This document shows, in pieces, positions 8,389 through 16,696 of a DNA stretch of 42,451 nt. This stretch comes from Actinomycetota bacterium (GTDB lineage: Bacteria; Actinomycetota; Actinomycetes; Nanopelagicales; Nanopelagicaceae), in NCBI GenBank assembly GCA_947452525.1, contig CANGCW010000001.1:1-42451 (forward strand). The letters run 5' to 3'. Position numbers and translations under genes: made by a program. Positions within the stretch are counted from its first letter, which is position 1. Each line of letters opens with the position of its first letter. Below the pieces are notes generated by a model. The model was not told where the DNA came from and ran no database searches. It saw only the letters and a list, made by a program, of their open reading frames with translations.

Positions 8389-11247
8389 TTACTTCTTCTT
8401 TGTAAGCATGGGAGCCAGGAACTTGCCCGTATAGCTCTCCTTGACCTTCACGATATCTTCAGGGGTTCCCTCAGCGATAACCGTTCCGCCGCCGGAGCCA
8501 CCCTCTGGGCCCATATCGATGACCCAGTCCGCGCACTTAATCACATCGAGGTTGTGTTCGATCACGACAACGGTGTTTCCAGTGTCAACGAGACGATTGA
8601 GAACGAGCAGTAACTTACGGACATCTTCGAAGTGAAGGCCAGTTGTAGGTTCATCGAGAACGTAGATGGTTCGACCAGTGGATCGACGTTGGAGTTCAGT
8701 GGCAAGCTTTACGCGCTGCGCTTCACCGCCCGAGAGCGTTGGTGCTGATTGACCCAAACGAACATATCCAAGGCCGACATCAGTGAGAGTTTGCAGATAG
8801 CGAGCAATTGCTGGGACAGCCTCGAAGAATGTGCTCGCCTCCTCAATCGGCATATCTAGAACTTGTGCGATTGTCTTGCCCTTGTAATGCACCTCAAGTG
8901 TCTCGCGGTTATACCGAGCGCCGTGGCAAACTTCGCACGGAACATAGACATCTGGAAGGAAGTTCATCTCAATTGTGATTGTGCCGTCACCTGCACAGTT
9001 CTCGCAGCGCCCTCCCTTAACATTGAAGGAGAAGCGCCCCTGCTGATAACCGCGAATCTTCGCCTCTGCAGTCTCAGCAAAGAGACCACGAATTTTGTCG
9101 AAGACGCCTGTGTATGTCGCAGGATTTGAACGAGGAGTACGGCCAATTGGGGATTGATCCACGTGGACAACCTTGTCGAGATTCTCCAGACCTGAGATAG
9201 AGCGGTGACGACCTGGGACAATACGTGCGCCATTGAGTTTATTTGCGAGCACTGAATAGAGAATGTCGTTGACGAGGGTTGATTTACCCGAACCACTTAC
9301 GCCAGTAACTGCAACGAAATTTCCAAGCGGAATGGAGACAGTTACATTTTTAAGATTATTCTCTTTCGCATCCTTAATTGTGATGGTGCGAGCCTTCTCC
9401 TGTGGTCGGCGCTTCTCCGGCTTTGCAATCGAGACTCGGCCAGAGAGGTAATCACCTGTCACGGAGTTAGGGGCGGTGATAAGCGCCTGGTAATCGCCAG
9501 AAGAGACGACTACTCCTCCGTGTTCACCAGCGCCAGGACCGATATCAACAATCCAATCTGCTGTGCGAATGGTGTCCTCATCATGCTCCACAACGATAAG
9601 CGTGTTCCCTAAATCGCGGAGGCGAACCAGAGTCTCAATCAGGCGCTTATTGTCACGTTGATGGAGTCCGATACTTGGCTCATCCAGAACATAGAGAACG
9701 CCAACCAAGCCAGAGCCGATCTGAGTTGCAAGTCGAATACGTTGCGCCTCTCCGCCCGAAAGCGTCCCAGCGGAGCGAGCCAGCGAGAGGTAATCCAGAC
9801 CAACATCGAGCAGGAAGCCAAGACGAGCATTTACTTCTTTCAAAACGCGGTCAGCGATCTTCTTCTCGCGAGCGTTGAGAGATAGCTTCTTCAAAAAGTC
9901 AGCACACTCATAGATGGAGAGATCAACAACCTGCGCGATGCTCTTTCCGCCGAGTGTGACGGCAAGGACTTCTGGCTTGAGACGCGCCCCGTTACAGACG
10001 GGGCACGGGGTCTCACGCATGTACGCCTCGAACTTATCGCGGCCATACTCGCCCTCGCTCTCGGAGTGGCGGCGGACGATAAATGGCTTTACGCCTTCAA
10101 ATCCCGTTGAGTAGGCGCGTTCGCGACCGTAACGATTCTTATACTTCACATGCACTTCATAATCCCAGCCATTGAGAAGAGCATCTTTTGCCTTAACGGA
10201 GAGCTTCTTCCAAGGCAGATCGAGCGAGAACTTCAACTCCTTGCTGAGACCCTCAAGGAGCCGATCGAAGTATTCAGAGTTACCCCACGGCGCGATCGCA
10301 CCTTCGTTGATTGAAATTGAGTCGTCTGGGATGACGAGCTCATCATCAACTTCCAACTTAGTACCGAGGCCCGTGCACTCTGGACAGGCGCCGAATGGTG
10401 AGTTAAATGAGAAAGAACGTGGTTCGAGCTCTTCAAAAGAGAGTTCGCAATCGTGACAAGCCATATGTTCGCTATAGGTGCGCAGTTTCTCTGGATCATC
10501 AGCTTTCGCATCAACAAAATCCAGCTGCACCAAGCCATTTGCTAACTTCAGAGCCGTCTCAATCGAATCGGTGAGGCGACCCTTTGCATCTGCCTTTACC
10601 GCTAACCGATCTACTACAACATCGATGGTGTGCTTCTCTTGCTTCTTTAACTTTGGGACCTCTGCAATGGGATACACAACGCCATCGATCCGGACGCGAG
10701 AGAAACCCTGAATTGTGAACTCTTTGAAGAGATCGAGGAACTCACCCTTTCGTGCGCGTACAACCGGGGCGAGGACGAGGAACTTCTCCCCCTCGGCGAG
10801 GGTCAGAATCTGGTCAACGATATTTTGTGGCGTCTGCTTGGTAATCGACTTTCCGCAGTTTGGGCAATGAGGGCGACCTGCGCGCGCAAAGAGAAGACGG
10901 AGATAGTCATAGACCTCGGTAATTGTTCCCACCGTTGAGCGAGGATTTCTATTGGTGGATTTCTGATCAATCGAAACAGCTGGCGAAAGCCCCTCAATAA
11001 AATCTACATCAGGCTTATCCATCTGCCCAAGGAATTGGCGCGCATAAGCAGAGAGTGACTCCACATAACGACGCTGACCCTCCGCGAAGATAGTGTCGAA
11101 AGCAAGCGATGACTTTCCGGACCCAGAGAGGCCCGTAAAGACGATGAGTGAGTTACGTGGGAGGTCGAGTGAGACATTCTTCAGGTTGTGCTCTCGCGCA
11201 CCTCGGATTACGAGACGCTCCTCGCCATTTTCGCGCAATGAACTCAT
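8389..11247 (-). CDS. uvrA: UvrA, excinuclease ABC subunit A
   Basis: This 952-residue ABC-type ATPase scans DNA for lesions and loads UvrB. It has both nucleotide-binding modules: a first Walker A GLSGSGKS (39-46), two LSGGEAQR signatures, a second Walker A GVSGSGKS in the C-terminal half, and two VLDEP Walker B segments. Zinc-binding cysteine pairs are visible in CHDCELSFEE...CPECTGLG and CENCAGDG...CEVCHGARY. Its ATG overlaps the uvrB stop by four bases, which implies translational coupling, and it is followed by uvrC, so the complete UvrABC set is encoded consecutively. Confidence 0.98.
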   Translation of the reverse strand: MSSLRENGEERLVIRGAREHNLKNVSLDLPRNSLIVFTGLSGSGKSSLAFDTIFAEGQRRYVESLSAYARQFLGQMDKPDVDFIEGLSPAVSIDQKSTNRNPRSTVGTITEVYDYLRLLFARAGRPHCPNCGKSITKQTPQNIVDQILTLAEGEKFLVLAPVVRARKGEFLDLFKEFTIQGFSRVRIDGVVYPIAEVPKLKKQEKHTIDVVVDRLAVKADAKGRLTDSIETALKLANGLVQLDFVDAKADDPEKLRTYSEHMACHDCELSFEELEPRSFSFNSPFGACPECTGLGTKLEVDDELVIPDDSISINEGAIAPWGNSEYFDRLLEGLSKELKFSLDLPWKKLSVKAKDALLNGWDYEVHVKYKNRYGRERAYSTGFEGVKPFIVRRHSESEGEYGRDKFEAYMRETPCPVCNGARLKPEVLAVTLGGKSIAQVVDLSIYECADFLKKLSLNAREKKIADRVLKEVNARLGFLLDVGLDYLSLARSAGTLSGGEAQRIRLATQIGSGLVGVLYVLDEPSIGLHQRDNKRLIETLVRLRDLGNTLIVVEHDEDTIRTADWIVDIGPGAGEHGGVVVSSGDYQALITAPNSVTGDYLSGRVSIAKPEKRRPQEKARTITIKDAKENNLKNVTVSIPLGNFVAVTGVSGSGKSTLVNDILYSVLANKLNGARIVPGRHRSISGLENLDKVVHVDQSPIGRTPRSNPATYTGVFDKIRGLFAETAEAKIRGYQQGRFSFNVKGGRCENCAGDGTITIEMNFLPDVYVPCEVCHGARYNRETLEVHYKGKTIAQVLDMPIEEASTFFEAVPAIARYLQTLTDVGLGYVRLGQSAPTLSGGEAQRVKLATELQRRSTGRTIYVLDEPTTGLHFEDVRKLLLVLNRLVDTGNTVVVIEHNLDVIKCADWVIDMGPEGGSGGGTVIAEGTPEDIVKVKESYTGKFLAPMLTKKK

Positions 11248-13310
11248 GCCTCTCCAGCCTCCATCTCGCGCAGTTCGCGCTTTAGATCTCTAATCTCATC
11301 GCGAAGTCGCGCTGCTAATTCAAAATGTAGATCAACAGCTGCTTGCTGCATCTGCTCCGTGAGGGATTCTATGAGAGCCATCAACTCTTGTCGTGGCAAT
11401 GAGAGAACGGCGCGCTTAGCGGCCCCCTTCGCACCCTTACTGGACTCCCTCGCCTTCAGATCATCGGTATCGTCAACCTCTTTAGCGATGAGGTCAGTGA
11501 TATCGGCAATCTTCTTTCGGAGCGCCTGTGGCTCAATTCCATTCTCGAGGTTGTAGGCGACCTGCTTCTCGCGACGACGATTAGTCTCATCAATCGCCTT
11601 TGCCATGGAGTCGGTCATATTGTCGGCATACATATGAACTTCGCCCGAGACGTTACGCGCAGCACGTCCAATCGTTTGAATGAGAGAGGTGGCCGAGCGG
11701 AGGAAACCCTCTTTATCTGCATCGAGGATTGCAACGAGCGAAACTTCAGGAAGATCGAGGCCTTCGCGGAGGAGATTGATACCGATGAGAACGTCATATT
11801 CACCCGAGCGGAGTTCGCGGAGCAGTTCAACGCGGCGGAGGGTATCTACCTCAGAGTGAAGATATCGAACCTTAATGTTGAGACCTAGGAGGTAATCTGT
11901 TAAATCCTCCGACATCTTCTTCGTCAACGTGGTAACAAGAACACGCTCATTCTTCTCAGCGCGGATATTAATCTCATGAACGAGGTCATCAATCTGACCT
12001 TTAATGGGCTTCACAATGATCTTTGGATCAATCAGACCGGTTGGACGGATTACTTGCTCCACCACATCGCCATTCACCTTCGCCATCTCATACTTGCCCG
12101 GCGTTGCGGAGAGATAGAGGGTCTGGCCTTTACGTTCGAGGAATTCATCGAAGCGGAGTGGCCGGTTATCCATTGCGCTAGGAAGTCTGAAGCCGTGCTC
12201 TACGAGCGTCCGCTTCCGCGAAGCATCACCCTCGTGCATCGCGCCAATCTGGGGAACGGTTACGTGCGACTCATCAATGACGACTAGGAAATCCTCTGGA
12301 AAGTAATCCAAGAGGCAGTGAGGTGGTGAACCCGCAGCGCGTCCATCGATATGGCGCGAGTAATTCTCGATACCAGAACAGAAGCCAAGTTGCTGAATCA
12401 TCTCAAGATCGAAGGTAGTACGCATCCGAAGACGTTGCGCCTCAAGGAGCTTATTCGACTTCTCGAATGTGGCTACTTGCTTCTCCATTTCTACGGAGAT
12501 ATCGGCCATTGCACGTTTCATCGTTTCCGGGCCAGCTGCGTAGTGGCTCGCCGGGAAGATATACATCTCCTCCTCTTCACGGACTACTTCACCAGTTAAC
12601 GGATGGAGCGTAAGAATGCGTTCAATCTCATCACCGAAGAACTCAACACGAACTGCTAACTCCTCATACATCGGAATGATTTCAACGGTATCTCCGCGAA
12701 CTCGGAATGTTCCGCGCTCGAAGGCCATATCGTTTCTCTTATATTGAATATCGACAAATTTGCGTAAGAGAGAATTACGTTCAATCTGCTCCCCCACTTT
12801 GAGGGAGATCATACGATCTACATACTCCTGTGGAGTTCCGAGGCCGTAGATGCATGAGACTGTTGCTACAACAATGACATCTCGGCGGGTGAGCAAGGAG
12901 TTCGTCGCAGAGTGGCGGAGGCGCTCAACTTCTGCGTTTACAGAGGAGTCCTTCTCGATAAAGGTATCGGATTGAGGGACGTAGGCCTCAGGTTGGTAAT
13001 AGTCGTAGTACGAGACAAAGTACTCAACCGCGTTATTAGGAAGCAATTCCCTAAACTCATTTGCTAACTGCGCGGCAAGGGTCTTGTTCGGAGCAAGCAC
13101 GAGAGTTGGCCGCTGCAGTTGCTCAATAAGCCACGCTGTTGTCGCGGACTTTCCTGTTCCCGTTGCGCCAAGAAGCACAACATCCTGGTCCCCGCGATTG
13201 ATGCGCTTAGTAATCTCCGCGATTGCAGCAGGTTGATCTCCAGAAGGTTTGTAATCACTAATGACCTCGAATGGGTTCACCTTGCGAGTAAGTGAGGTTA
13301 CCGCTCTCAT
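11244..13310 (-). CDS. uvrB: UvrB, excinuclease ABC subunit B
   Basis: This 688-residue helicase-like protein receives DNA from UvrA, verifies the lesion and recruits UvrC. It contains the GDQPAAI motif, Walker A GATGTGKS (48-55), the damage-verifying beta-hairpin region YYDYYQPEAYVPQSDTFIEKDSS, the DESH box (VVIDESHVTVPQ), helicase motifs V/VI (GINLLREGLDLPEV, QTIGRAARN) and a C-terminal UVR domain (LIESLTEQMQQAAVDLHFELAARLRDEI) that interacts with UvrC. It overlaps coaE upstream and uvrA downstream by four bases each. Confidence 0.98.
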   Translation of the reverse strand: MRAVTSLTRKVNPFEVISDYKPSGDQPAAIAEITKRINRGDQDVVLLGATGTGKSATTAWLIEQLQRPTLVLAPNKTLAAQLANEFRELLPNNAVEYFVSYYDYYQPEAYVPQSDTFIEKDSSVNAEVERLRHSATNSLLTRRDVIVVATVSCIYGLGTPQEYVDRMISLKVGEQIERNSLLRKFVDIQYKRNDMAFERGTFRVRGDTVEIIPMYEELAVRVEFFGDEIERILTLHPLTGEVVREEEEMYIFPASHYAAGPETMKRAMADISVEMEKQVATFEKSNKLLEAQRLRMRTTFDLEMIQQLGFCSGIENYSRHIDGRAAGSPPHCLLDYFPEDFLVVIDESHVTVPQIGAMHEGDASRKRTLVEHGFRLPSAMDNRPLRFDEFLERKGQTLYLSATPGKYEMAKVNGDVVEQVIRPTGLIDPKIIVKPIKGQIDDLVHEINIRAEKNERVLVTTLTKKMSEDLTDYLLGLNIKVRYLHSEVDTLRRVELLRELRSGEYDVLIGINLLREGLDLPEVSLVAILDADKEGFLRSATSLIQTIGRAARNVSGEVHMYADNMTDSMAKAIDETNRRREKQVAYNLENGIEPQALRKKIADITDLIAKEVDDTDDLKARESSKGAKGAAKRAVLSLPRQELMALIESLTEQMQQAAVDLHFELAARLRDEIRDLKRELREMEAGEA

Positions 13311-13906
13311 TCTTCATTCACCCGAGGAAGAAGTTCTTCCTCCCATAAATTCTCTACCTGGCGCAGGAGATCATCTTCGCTGCCATCGTTATCGATAACA
13401 AAGTCAACGCTCTCTTCGCGCTCGAAGTCACTCGCCTGGCTCTCGATCCGGGCTCGAACTTGATACTCCTTCATGCCACGCTCGACGGCACGCTTGATAC
13501 GTAGCTCTTCAGGGGCTGAGACAGCAATGGTGATATCGAAGCGATCGTGCGCGCCAATTTCATGGAGAAGTGGAATCTCGTTCACAATGATTGCATCCGC
13601 TTCGGCCTCTTCAACTACAAGATCAAATGCAGCTCGAACGCGGGGATGGATGATTGCCTCAAGATCTTTACGGGCAGCTTCATCTTTGAAGATCACATCT
13701 GCGAGTTTGCGACGGTCTAGCGTTCCGTGCGTGAGGACGCCATCCCCGAATCTGTTCACCAACTCCTCAAATCCAGGGGTTCCGCGCTCTACGACATCAC
13801 GGGCAAGTTGATCTGAATCAACGACGATTGCGCCAAGGCTGGCAAAGTACTCACCAACGAGAGACTTCCCAGAGCCAATTCCGCCCGTAAGACCAATGAG
13901 CAACAT
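13307..13906 (-). CDS. coaE: Dephospho-CoA kinase
   Basis: This 199-residue kinase phosphorylates dephospho-CoA, the last step of coenzyme A synthesis. The P-loop GGIGSGKS (8-15), the DSDQLARDVVE segment and the HPRVR motif are typical. Some actinobacterial CoaE proteins carry a long C-terminal extension. This one is the short single-domain form. It follows rpsA across 72 bases containing a hairpin and overlaps uvrB by four bases, so it probably heads the coaE-uvrBAC-rapZ-yvcK-whiA read-through unit. Confidence 0.95.
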   Translation of the reverse strand: MLLIGLTGGIGSGKSLVGEYFASLGAIVVDSDQLARDVVERGTPGFEELVNRFGDGVLTHGTLDRRKLADVIFKDEAARKDLEAIIHPRVRAAFDLVVEEAEADAIIVNEIPLLHEIGAHDRFDITIAVSAPEELRIKRAVERGMKEYQVRARIESQASDFEREESVDFVIDNDGSEDDLLRQVENLWEEELLPRVNEE

Positions 13907-13923
13907 AAGCGAAAGCCTACCGA

Positions 13924-13966
13924 GAAAAGCAGAAGAGGCCCTGATTGCTCAAGGCCCCTCCTCTTA
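13924..13966 (-). terminator. Hairpin after rpsA (attenuator or terminator)
   Basis: On the minus strand, about 14 bases after the rpsA stop codon, AAGAGG pairs with CCTCTT, with a bulge and an inner CCT/AGG pairing around a nine-base loop (13933-13965). It is followed by a T-rich run including TTTT (about 13924-13927). This looks like a modest intrinsic terminator that would reduce read-through from the highly expressed rpsA into coaE. The bulged stem lowers certainty. Confidence 0.45.
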
Positions 13967-13978
13967 GAACTACTTCAG

Positions 13979-15343
13979 TTATTCAGCTACTGGAGTCTCG
14001 CTGGTGAAAGAAGTTGGGTTAGCAGTTGCTGCAGCTTCATCTGCCGCCTTTGCCTCTGCCTTCTGCTTCTTGTGCGCTAGGAAGCGAGCCTGAGCTTCAG
14101 CGTACTGACGCTCCCACTCTTCACGCTGTGCTTCAAAACCTGGACGCCATTCCTGGCTCTCAGCATCGAAGCCTTCTGGGTAGATGAAGTTTCCTTCAGC
14201 ATCGTAACGAGCAGCCATTCCGTACTGTGTTGGATCGAATGCTTCGACCTCAACTTCGTGACCTTCATTAGCTTGCTTCAATGAGAGCGAGATGCGACGA
14301 CGCTCGAGATCGATATCGATGATCTTTACGAAGAGTGAGTCACCAACCTGTACGACCTGCTCTGGAATCTCAACGTGACGCTCTGCGAGCTCTGAGATGT
14401 GAACGAGGCCTTCGATTCCCTCAAAGACGCGGATAAATGCGCCGAATGGAACGAGCTTTGTAACTTCGCCTGGAACAACTTGGTTGATCGCATGTGTGCG
14501 AGCGAATGCCTGCCATGGATCTTCTTGTGTTGCCTTGAGTGAGAGCGAGACGCGCTCGCGCTCGAAATCAACCTCAAGAACCTCAACGGTTACCTCGTCG
14601 CCAACTTCAACGACTTCACTTGGGTGATCAATGTGCTTCCATGAGAGCTCTGAGACGTGGACAAGTCCATCGACTCCACCGAGATCAACGAAGGCACCAA
14701 AGTTAACGATAGATGAGACAACACCTGTACGGACCTGGCCCTTTGTGAGCTGGTTCAAGAATGTTGTGCGTGACTCAGACTGTGTCTGCTCGAGGTATGC
14801 ACGACGTGAGAGAACAACGTTGTTACGGTTCTTATCAAGTTCGATGATGCGAGCTTCAACTGTCTTACCGATATACGGTGTGAGGTCGCGAACGCGACGC
14901 ATCTCAACGAGAGATGCTGGAAGGAATCCGCGGAGTCCGATATCGACGATGAGGCCTCCCTTAACAACTTCGATGACTACACCTGTAACGACCTCGTCGC
15001 GCTCCTTCTTCTCTTCAATCTCGCCCCAAGCACGCTCGTACTGAGCACGCTTCTTAGACAAGATGAGACGACCTTCTTTATCTTCCTTCTGAAGTACGAG
15101 AGCCTCAATGCGATCGCCTACCTTGACGAGTTCTGATGGATCTACGTCGTGGCGAATAGAGAGTTCGCGAGATGGAATAACGCCTTCTGTCTTGTAACCG
15201 ATATCAAGAAGGACTTCTTCGCGATCGATCTGTACAACGAGTCCTGAGACGAGGTCTCCGTCGTTGAAATTCTTAATTGTTCCTTCGATGGCTGCTAGAA
15301 AATCTTCTGCTGTGCCAATGTCATTAATTGCGTGAGTGCTCAA
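13979..15343 (-). CDS. rpsA: 30S ribosomal protein S1 (four S1 domains)
   Basis: This 454-residue RNA-binding protein helps the small ribosomal subunit bind mRNA. Four S1/OB-fold repeats are visible at about 34-107, 120-190, 208-277 and 293-362. They show GEVLLDIGYKTEGVIP, GGLIVDIGLRGFLPASL, FGAFVDLGGVDGLVHVSELSW and FGAFIRVFEGIEGLVHISELA. A charged, alanine-rich tail follows. E. coli S1 has six repeats. The shorter form is usual in actinobacteria. The ATG is preceded by GGAG seven bases upstream. The gene order polA-rpsA-coaE-uvrB is conserved in actinobacteria. Confidence 0.97.
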   Translation of the reverse strand: MSTHAINDIGTAEDFLAAIEGTIKNFNDGDLVSGLVVQIDREEVLLDIGYKTEGVIPSRELSIRHDVDPSELVKVGDRIEALVLQKEDKEGRLILSKKRAQYERAWGEIEEKKERDEVVTGVVIEVVKGGLIVDIGLRGFLPASLVEMRRVRDLTPYIGKTVEARIIELDKNRNNVVLSRRAYLEQTQSESRTTFLNQLTKGQVRTGVVSSIVNFGAFVDLGGVDGLVHVSELSWKHIDHPSEVVEVGDEVTVEVLEVDFERERVSLSLKATQEDPWQAFARTHAINQVVPGEVTKLVPFGAFIRVFEGIEGLVHISELAERHVEIPEQVVQVGDSLFVKIIDIDLERRRISLSLKQANEGHEVEVEAFDPTQYGMAARYDAEGNFIYPEGFDAESQEWRPGFEAQREEWERQYAEAQARFLAHKKQKAEAKAADEAAATANPTSFTSETPVAE

Positions 15344-15419
15344 GTTGCTCCGTAGGTGAATAGAAGTAGTAGGGATAGGACCGTGCCGATTAGCTGAAAT
15401 CGCTTCTCGATACGAGGAA

Positions 15420-15449
15420 AGGGTACTTAGGTTGGTCGAAGTGGGTCAA
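15420..15449 (-). promoter_or_regulatory. Probable housekeeping promoter of rpsA
   Basis: On the minus strand TTGACC (15449-15444) and TACCCT (15425-15420) are separated by 18 bases, fitting a sigma-70-type -35/-10 pair. Transcription would start about 70 bases before the rpsA ATG, leaving a leader long enough for autoregulation by S1, although no defined structure is evident. The assignment is by motif only. Confidence 0.5.
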
Positions 15450-15482
15450 AACGGAGCCGCCAGCGAGCGCAGAGTCCACCAC

Positions 15483-15488
15483 TAGACT
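15483..15488 (+). promoter_or_regulatory. -10 box for leaderless MFS transcript
   Basis: TAGACT fits the actinobacterial -10 consensus TANNNT and ends eight bases before the GTG start at 15497. There is no Shine-Dalgarno sequence, so the mRNA probably begins at or next to the start codon. No good -35 element is seen. Confidence 0.5.
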
Positions 15489-15496
15489 CCCCTCTC

Positions 15497-16696
15497 GTGA
15501 AGGCATATTTAGAGGTTCTGCGCATACCAACTGCTCGACATTTGGTCCTTGCCGCCTTCCCGGCTCGTTTCGCCTACGGAATGATCGGACTTGGCCTCTA
15601 CTGGAAGATTTATCACGTAACCCACTCCTTCTCGATCTCGGGCCTGGCAATCGGAATTAACGCTGTTGCCGGCTCGCTGACGACAGGTATCCGCTCTAAC
15701 GCCCTTGAGCGCTGGGGGCTGAAGTGGCCGCTCCGCGTACTCGTGCCGGCTTACGCTCTCTCTATCCTTCTCGTCAACGCGATGACAAACCAAGGTGCTC
15801 TGGTGATTGCTGCCGGCATCTTGGGCATAGCAGCGCCCCCTATCAACCTCTCAGTCCGCCCCATGTGGAAGTTTGCCGTCCCACAGGAGCAGATGCGGAC
15901 AGCGCTCGCTCTCGATACCGCGACCATGAACTTTGCGCAGATTATTGGGCCGGTTGTGGTCACTCCGATTGCGCTCTCGAGCCATTCAGGATGGGCCTTG
16001 GGAACATGTGCCTTCTTCGTCCTCTTCGGAGGAATTGGGCTCTCACTGCTCTCCATCACTAAGGAGTGGCGAGCAGAAGAGCGTCCAGAGCGCAGAACCC
16101 GCATCTTCAGGGTTCCCGGTATTCGCGTACTCGTCGTTGAAGGAATCTTCATCGGCCTTGGCGCCGGAGCCTTCAATATTGCTGTACCTGCTCTTGCGAC
16201 AATCAAGCACGTTGAGGGCTTCACCGCCTGGATCTTTGCCTCACAATCCCTCGCGATGATTCTCGGAAGTCTGATTGCCGGAGTATTTGCAAAGCACATC
16301 ACCCCCCTCCGCGCCTTTACCCGCAACTACTACTTCTGGGCTCTCGCCGGAGTACCTCTGGCTCTCACAAATCCAAACTGGAGCATGTTGATAGTGGCCT
16401 TCGTCATCGGACTCTTCGTCGGAGCGCAGCAGGTCTACTACTTAGAGATCATTGAAGCGGTGCGACCTTTCGGTACATCTGCCTCAGCGCTCGGTTGGAT
16501 GTGGACTATCGAGGGCAGCGCAGCCGCGCTCGGTTCAGCACTTGGAGGATTTCTCTCGCAGAACTTCTCACCACGTATCTGCCTTGGATTTAATACCCTC
16601 ACCGTTATTGGTGGTTTGGCGACCGTGTTGATTGGTCAGCGATTCTTATTAAAAGCAGATCGACTTCATACCGCATCGGAGAATGAGGGGAATTAG
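15497..16696 (+). CDS. Major facilitator superfamily transporter
   Basis: This 399-residue integral membrane protein has about 12 hydrophobic segments, the pattern of a major facilitator superfamily permease driven by an ion gradient. The substrate cannot be read from the sequence. The general look resembles drug or metabolite exporters. The C-terminal half includes the MFS-like segment WMWTIEGSAAALGSALGGFL. The GTG start lacks a ribosome-binding site but lies eight bases after a -10 box, consistent with leaderless translation. It is one of only two plus-strand genes. Its stop overlaps the convergent polA stop by about three bases, with no terminator between them. Confidence 0.8.
   Translation: MKAYLEVLRIPTARHLVLAAFPARFAYGMIGLGLYWKIYHVTHSFSISGLAIGINAVAGSLTTGIRSNALERWGLKWPLRVLVPAYALSILLVNAMTNQGALVIAAGILGIAAPPINLSVRPMWKFAVPQEQMRTALALDTATMNFAQIIGPVVVTPIALSSHSGWALGTCAFFVLFGGIGLSLLSITKEWRAEERPERRTRIFRVPGIRVLVVEGIFIGLGAGAFNIAVPALATIKHVEGFTAWIFASQSLAMILGSLIAGVFAKHITPLRAFTRNYYFWALAGVPLALTNPNWSMLIVAFVIGLFVGAQQVYYLEIIEAVRPFGTSASALGWMWTIEGSAAALGSALGGFLSQNFSPRICLGFNTLTVIGGLATVLIGQRFLLKADRLHTASENEGN

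Noticed and set aside
15751..16326. 191-codon minus-strand frame antisense to the MFS transporter
   Set aside because: It lies wholly inside the transporter gene on the opposite strand, shows no recognisable domain, and has the composition of a reverse-complement shadow.
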